Shown piece by piece: positions 58,690-64,000 of a DNA stretch of 64,000 nucleotides (within the stretch, counting starts at the first letter, position 1; each line of letters opens with the position of its first letter). The translations under genes and the position numbers were made by a program. The notes beneath the pieces were generated by a model. It worked only from the letters and a program-made list of their open reading frames with translations. It was not told the origin of the DNA and searched no databases. The DNA lies in assembly GCA_022578605.1 (NCBI GenBank), contig MU394077.1:186001-250000 (forward strand), given 5' to 3'. This DNA is from Camillea tinctor. Lineage: Eukaryota > Ascomycota > Sordariomycetes > Xylariales > Xylariaceae.

Positions 58690-59456
58690 GGTGGCACTGG
58701 TGGTGGTGTTGGTAACAATCTCTCTCTACTGGTCGAGATAATAATAAAAAAAAGGAAAAAAGACTGGATGAAAAAAAGAAAAAAAGTTAGTTTCCCAAGT
58801 TCTCGGCGTGTAATTCTGCAGTGACCGCAACAAAATAAAATCTACCTTACTTACCGCCCCTGTCAAGACCGTAGGGGACGGGTACAGTACAACATTACCT
58901 AACTTAGGTACTAAGGTTTAGGATTAGGGTGGTATGTGGGTAGTGGGAAGGTTTAAGGCACATGTAAGAAGTATGTAAGTTAGGGTTGTACCTACTTACA
59001 TATAAGCAGGCAATCAATTAGAAGGATTCGGGAACAAGAGATCCAGGATCCATCTTACTCTTTCCATAAAAAAAAATAAAAAGAGTTATTATAGTGTAAG
59101 AAAAATAGAAAATATAAAATGCAAGAAAGAGAGAGAGAGAAAGGAGGGGAATATAAACAAAAAAGAATTAAAGAGATAAAAAACCAATACTAATTAAGAA
59201 TGAATTATATCTTAACTAGCACCCTATTATGAGGTACAGTAGATAGGTAGTGGAATCGGAGTATATAACCTACTATGTATGTGAATATGAGTAGTGTTAG
59301 GTAGGTAGTATGTACCACATGATGTAAGGCGGAGGAATAGACAGGTATATATACATGTATGTAGTAGGTAATAGGTAGGCTGGTAGGTAGATAGGTACTT
59401 TAAGCTACCTAAAGGTTAAACCTTCATTTGGTAGCTGTGGCAATTGTTCGAGAAGG

Positions 59457-59474
59457 TTTTTTTTTTTTTTTTTC
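59457..59474. repeat. T homopolymer
   Basis: About 18 consecutive T residues in intergenic DNA. Confidence 0.8.
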
Positions 59475-62400
59475 GTTTCTCGGTTCGCTAATACAATTGG
59501 TTCACTATTTCCTAATTGTCCAAGAATATGTCTGCGCGTGAATTGCATGTTTCTGGATACGTTCCCCCCTTCTCTCTTTTTCCCCTCCACCCCCATCCCC
59601 CCCTAACAACCTTGCATAGCGCATTGCCAGGTATCTATACAGAGTTAGTGTAGGACAATACCTACAATCTCCCTACAACTTACATATTTCTAGCAAGTAC
59701 CTGGGGTAGCTTGGCCTCGGTGAATAACTGGATGGATGATCCGGAAATTCAAGGTGAGCCTGTTTAACAGCCAGTCCCTGTCGATATCAAATAACGAAAT
59801 CAATATATACAGTACATGTACCGGCATGCGGCCTGTCATCAGCCAAACCCAGATACCAGACACCAGGACAACCAGACACAGACCCGAAGGAGATCAATCT
59901 CCCAGTTAGCTGAAACAAGCACAACGAAAGCCTTCCAGCCTCCTTCAGCTGAAGGGATCAAAAGAAATCGGAAAAGAAGAAAAGAAGAGGGAAAACGGGA
60001 CACAACACGGAGTTACCCGGTCATTTACACAATTACACAAACGCATTCGGGCAACACTGGACCTGGACGCCAAGCCCCTTGTCTGTGTAGTAGAATATAC
60101 CTACACACGCATACCTCCTATGTAAGTATTGCCTACAGATATTTTAGGCAGGTTATTCGTCGCTGCAAGTGTATATGTATATTGATGTGTCTGTATATGT
60201 GTGTCAGGTCCACTTTTGACCTACTACTTCGATTATACACATGTCACTACATACATACATAGGTACCCAAGTATAGATGTTTGGAGTCGAAGGATGAAAA
60301 AAAAGAAATAGAAAAGGGGAAAGGGAAATAAAACGGAACTTGCATTCCCAAGAAAATAAATCTTCATCGTGAGCATACTCTTTACAATAACAGCCAGATC
60401 TAACCACGAGCCTACTCCTAATAGTCAAAAGGCCATGTCTATAGCTTCAACAACTACACCCAATACTACTACCTACTAACCTACGGATACTACTATTTAT
60501 GTGCATATCAATAGGAGGAAAGAGAGAAAGAGACAGTAGGTGGTAATTAAGTACATCCCGAATATTCGGGATTCTCCAATGATTATCTCTGTTTCGGCGA
60601 TGATACCATACCATAGAACAGACACCATGCCAATAATAGCTCCCTCGCCAAAAAGGAATTATATCTGCCAAAATAAAAGAGTAAGAGAGAAAACCGAGCC
60701 ACTTACCCGCTGAAGTTTTACTTTCTTTTTTTTTTCTTGTTCCTTGGTCGGACCTTTTCTCTTTCTCCCTCCCTCGCAGGAGGGAAAGAAGAAAAGAAAA
60801 GAGAGAAGAAAAAGGTTTAATTACAGTGACCTGGTTATGGTATAATCATCAGAGCTGGGGAGAGAAGGGGGAGGGGGCCTTGAACAAGCACGTGCCTCTA
60901 TCACGTATTGATCGCATGTAAGTAAGTTTCCCTACTTACTTAACTTAGTATGTTGCTCGCCGGGGGTTTCTCTCCGTTATCATACCATCACATTAAATCC
61001 CATCTCATCCCTTATGCCGACAACAAAAAAAATATCGAAGAAAAAATGGCCACGTACGTCCAGCTTTTTTTCTTTTCATTGACTTTCTAGGGACCCGCAG
61101 GAATAGGAACGGGGAAAGGATTTGAAAAAGAAAAAAAAAGGTACTAGATGCCTGGAAAGTTTCTATGTACTACCTACGTACCTGGGTCTCGGGTCCTGTC
61201 AGGTACGGATGGATGCGTTGTTAGAAATGTAGTGTGGTATAGTATATTGTATGTAGATATACTTAGAACATAGGCATATGGTATGTACATATGTAGAATC
61301 GAGGGGCGTGCCCTCATTGTCCCCGTGCTCTCTCAAACTCAATTCTCTCCCTTTCTTCCCTTCCCTTTTCCTTACCCCCTTGTCCCCGGAGGACGGGCGT
61401 GGGATGATGTCGGGTGTGCGTGTACCGCATACATATAACCTAATCTAGTTATGTATAGGTAATCAATCATTCTATTTTTCTAGAAGAATGTAACTCTATT
61501 TATGAATGCCCGCTGAGTCAAAAAAGAAAAATCCCACCCTAACTTAACACTACTTACACCAACCACAACTACCTAACTAGTGTAGTAGTGTACTGTACAT
61601 TACCGCAATCCACATTTCTATATGCATGTCTCTGGCTCTGACAAAGTAGAAAAGTTGGGGGGCCCGCTTGAGGGGGAAAAGGAAAGGGAAAGCAAGGGGG
61701 GAACTGGACCCTATCAATCACGAGCCCATCCGGTGTAGAAAAAGAAGGTCTCGAACGATATTTGCCCATGTCTCTCTTCCTTGTGTCTGGTTGTCAGGAC
61801 TGCCGCCGACACCATAACAACACACCAGCCGGCTCTTGTCATCTACCTAACCGAGCCGAGCAACGTGGTTCGGCGTATGCGTAACTTAATTGCGTGTTAT
61901 TTATTTTATTTATCTTGTCTTCTCCCAATCACTCACTTCTCTTCACCTTGGCTGGTCTGTTGTCATATATGCCTTGTCTTGTCTTGCCTACGCAGCTAGG
62001 AAGACAAGACCCCCTGAAGACCATTGCTTCTCATATATGCCAATTACATAACGGACTGGCGTTGTCAACAAGCACCACCACATCTTATTAACAAGATATA
62101 GAGAGAGGGCACTTGTGGGTAACTGGGGTGGGAATACCGCCGATAAAAGAACCGAAAAGAAAGAATTATAACAAGCAAAACCTCAAAACATAACAAACAA
62201 CAAACCTTGTTACTGTTGTCTTTTTACTTTTTTTTCTCGAAGGAGGCTATATTTACAAACTGTCGGTGATGATGCGCCACCCTAATAAGCTACGGTGACG
62301 AAATCCACCTTCTTCACGATTCTTATATGTATGCAGCCCGTATGTAGTTTACTGCCATTTTATATGGACCACACTAGCACCGCCCTACGAGAAGAGTAGA

Positions 62401-63716
62401 CGCTAGCCCAAAGGGAAACCTTTGCCTTGCCCCATCTTCAAGGGGAGAGAAGGAGAGGAGGGGGACCTATGGGGATGATAATAAAAGAATGCCGGCGGCT
62501 CTAGCGTCCAAACTATCACGTACTAGACTACATACCTAAGCTAGGCCTTATTGTTTGGTTCTCCCATAAGCTTGTTTCCTGTCATATTTTGATTTCTTCG
62601 GGCTCTTTTTTTAAAAGTGTTGTCATTTTTTTCCTTTTTCTTCTTTTTTACCGATGATAGAAGATGATATGTTATTTTTTTTTCTTCATCAACGAAACCC
62701 CTTGCCCTGCCTGCCCTACCCTGGAAGGCCCTGACCTTGTCAGAAAATGATGTATTGTAGATCATCCCGAATCCTACCCTTTCAAAATTGATTACCTATT
62801 CCTTCCAAAAGATCAGCCATTGTCGTCATTATGGCTTGATCGCTTAGTCTTCCCCTTCCCTTCGCTTCCCTTACCTCTCGAAAAAAAGAGACTCCCATAG
62901 GAAAAGTGAAAATCCCATCGCCGATATTCTTTGCTTTTCTTTTCTTGTGTCTAAAGTAGTAAATAGTCTCTATCTTCAGAGTCGAGACAGACCAAGACAG
63001 AGGAAAGGAAACGGATCCTGAAACATTGAGCTACCCCCCAATTATTGAAGATTCAGGAAACGTAACCCATGGTGATGGTTATTTATATGGAAATTTTGAT
63101 ACCTCGTTCCTCCGTCGAGAAACAAACAAACAAACAATTGAAAAGAAAGAGAAACGCAAAAAGAGCGAGGGGAGGGAAAGGAGAACCAAACAACTACAGT
63201 AGTATGCTGTACGTACGTACATACCTCATACAAAATAACATACATACATGCAAGTGAAGTATGGGACACTACACTACCCAACCCCAATATAAGGTAAGGT
63301 GAGGTATCGGCCCTATATTACATGTCAAAACTACCTTACCCGATATACGCCCAATGCTACCCTTCCCACACCCACATACCGGGTACAACTACATGAACAT
63401 AACATAACCCATCTATCTCTCTTTCTCTTTCTTCTCTTCTCCTTCTTCTCTCTGTCTCTATTTCTAGCACACATTCTCTCGCCCATACATGGCAGTGGAT
63501 ATTCCAACAGGGGCCGGAAGGAGAGGAGGGAACAGAAACGCGCTAGAGAGAGTAGTAGTCAGTAATTCTCACAGGGCAAAGCGAGCGAGGAGCCGGAGGA
63601 TTCGGCTTGGCCTGCTTGGTTAGCTAGCTTGGCTGGCCTAGCTGGCCTGGCTTTTTTTTTTTCAACCTCTTGTTCCTTTTTGGGATCTTCTTGCGAGAAG
63701 AAGAAGGGGAAGCCCG

Positions 63717-63796
63717 TCCATTTCAGGTATGATTACCTCATTCTATGTTTTTCCCCTTTCCTTTCATCGCATTGTCCTCGCTTAGAATGTTTACAT

Positions 63797-63857
<61 letters not shown>

Positions 63858-63977
63858 GGNNNNNNNNNNCCCTTCAATTTCTGGTTTTTTTACTCAATAT
63901 AATTTTTTTCCCCTTCCCTTTACCCGCTTTGTCCGGGCTTCTAATGTTTCATGGGCCCCCCCCCCCCCCCCCCCCCC
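63717..63977. other. Second assembly gap with duplicated flank and poly-G/poly-C artefact
   Basis: A flank (about 63717-63796) runs into 59 G (63797-63855), CCGG and ten N (63860-63869). A degraded copy of the same flank follows (about 63870-63955) and ends in 22 C (63956-63977). Matching landmarks in both copies are TTTCAGG/TTTCTGG, TTTTTCCCCTTT/TTTTTCCCCTTC and AATGTTTACAT/AATGTTTCAT. The pattern is the same as at 3709-4025. Confidence 0.8.
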
Positions 63978-64000
63978 TTCTCTCATCTCTTGTCCTCCCC

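Larger units (their letters stand above)
57561..63796. other. Long region without a supported gene
   Basis: This is 6.2 kb upstream of the RasGAP gene. The first part (57561-58400) may be its leader and promoter. A G/T-rich block (58500-58720) contains a 9-bp tandem repeat. From 58840 the DNA is AT-rich with TAGGTA words (58890-58990, 59220-59410) and poly-T (59457-59474). From about 60700 purine- and pyrimidine-rich tracts alternate. Open frames are short and compositionally biased. I looked for splice-linked short exons and found none that I could support. Confidence 0.5.

Noticed and set aside
59816..60262. A 148-codon plus-strand frame
   Set aside because: The predicted product has no domain and its latter half is Cys/Tyr/Ile-rich from AT-rich sequence; no neighbouring exon supports it.

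Overview
This window is nuclear DNA of a filamentous ascomycete (Pezizomycotina), most likely a Sordariomycete. The protein genes are intron-poor to moderately interrupted. Their introns are mostly about 50-80 bp, with GTAAGT/GTATGT-type donors and CTAAC/CTGAC-type branch points. Two dispersed 5S rRNA genes closely match the Neurospora type and carry the upstream TATA element typical of fungal 5S genes. GC-rich coding islands are separated by AT-rich intergenic DNA full of TACCTA/TAGGTA words. I cannot name the species.

Layout, left to right. 1-5.3 kb: AT-rich DNA, then SNF1 (AMPK catalytic subunit), whose second intron carries a 10-N gap with sequencing artefact on both sides. 7.1-9.1 kb: a D-amino-acid-oxidase-family flavoenzyme (minus). 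9.7-11.4 kb: eIF2 beta (minus), divergent from a small Mim2-like outer mitochondrial membrane protein at 12.5 kb. 12.9-16.5 kb: gene-poor, with two short cysteine-containing frames, a diverged repeat pair and the first 5S rRNA gene. 16.9-19.2 kb: a ten-exon MFS sugar transporter (minus) with a 9-nt microexon. 19.2-23.9 kb: gene-poor. 23.9-26.7 kb: a Fic1/Inn1-like C2 cytokinesis protein. 27.9 kb: the second 5S rRNA gene (minus). 28.7-31.6 kb: UTP15 (minus) and a dienoyl-CoA isomerase (plus) that diverge from a 394-bp promoter. 31.9-32.2 kb: the tiny three-exon TFIIH subunit gene TFB5 (minus), whose first intron is GC-AG. 33.7 kb: a single-pass membrane protein with two PY motifs. 35.1-36.5 kb: an aldo-keto reductase (minus). 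39.5-41.4 kb: a protein with eleven zinc knuckles. 42.1-44.1 kb: AIP1. 45.0-46.0 kb: ALG13 (minus). 46.8-49.5 kb: a CCCH plus RING-IBR-RING ubiquitin ligase (minus), divergent from the mitochondrial ribosomal protein mS35. 53.6-57.6 kb: a large PH-C2-RasGAP protein (minus). The last 6.4 kb has no supported gene and ends in a second artefactual 10-N gap.

Most genes are unrelated housekeeping functions: translation (eIF2 beta, 5S rRNA, UTP15, mS35), transcription and repair (TFB5), carbon signalling and uptake (SNF1, transporter), N-glycosylation (ALG13), and actin, cytokinesis and polarity (AIP1, Fic1-like, RasGAP). I see no secondary-metabolite cluster, no intact transposon and no CRISPR array. 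I found no convincing new multigene system. The items most worth a second look are the paired-artefact gaps, the GC-AG/microexon gene models, the two cysteine-containing orphan frames, the repeat pair at 15 kb and the intergenic TACCTA/TAGGTA word.
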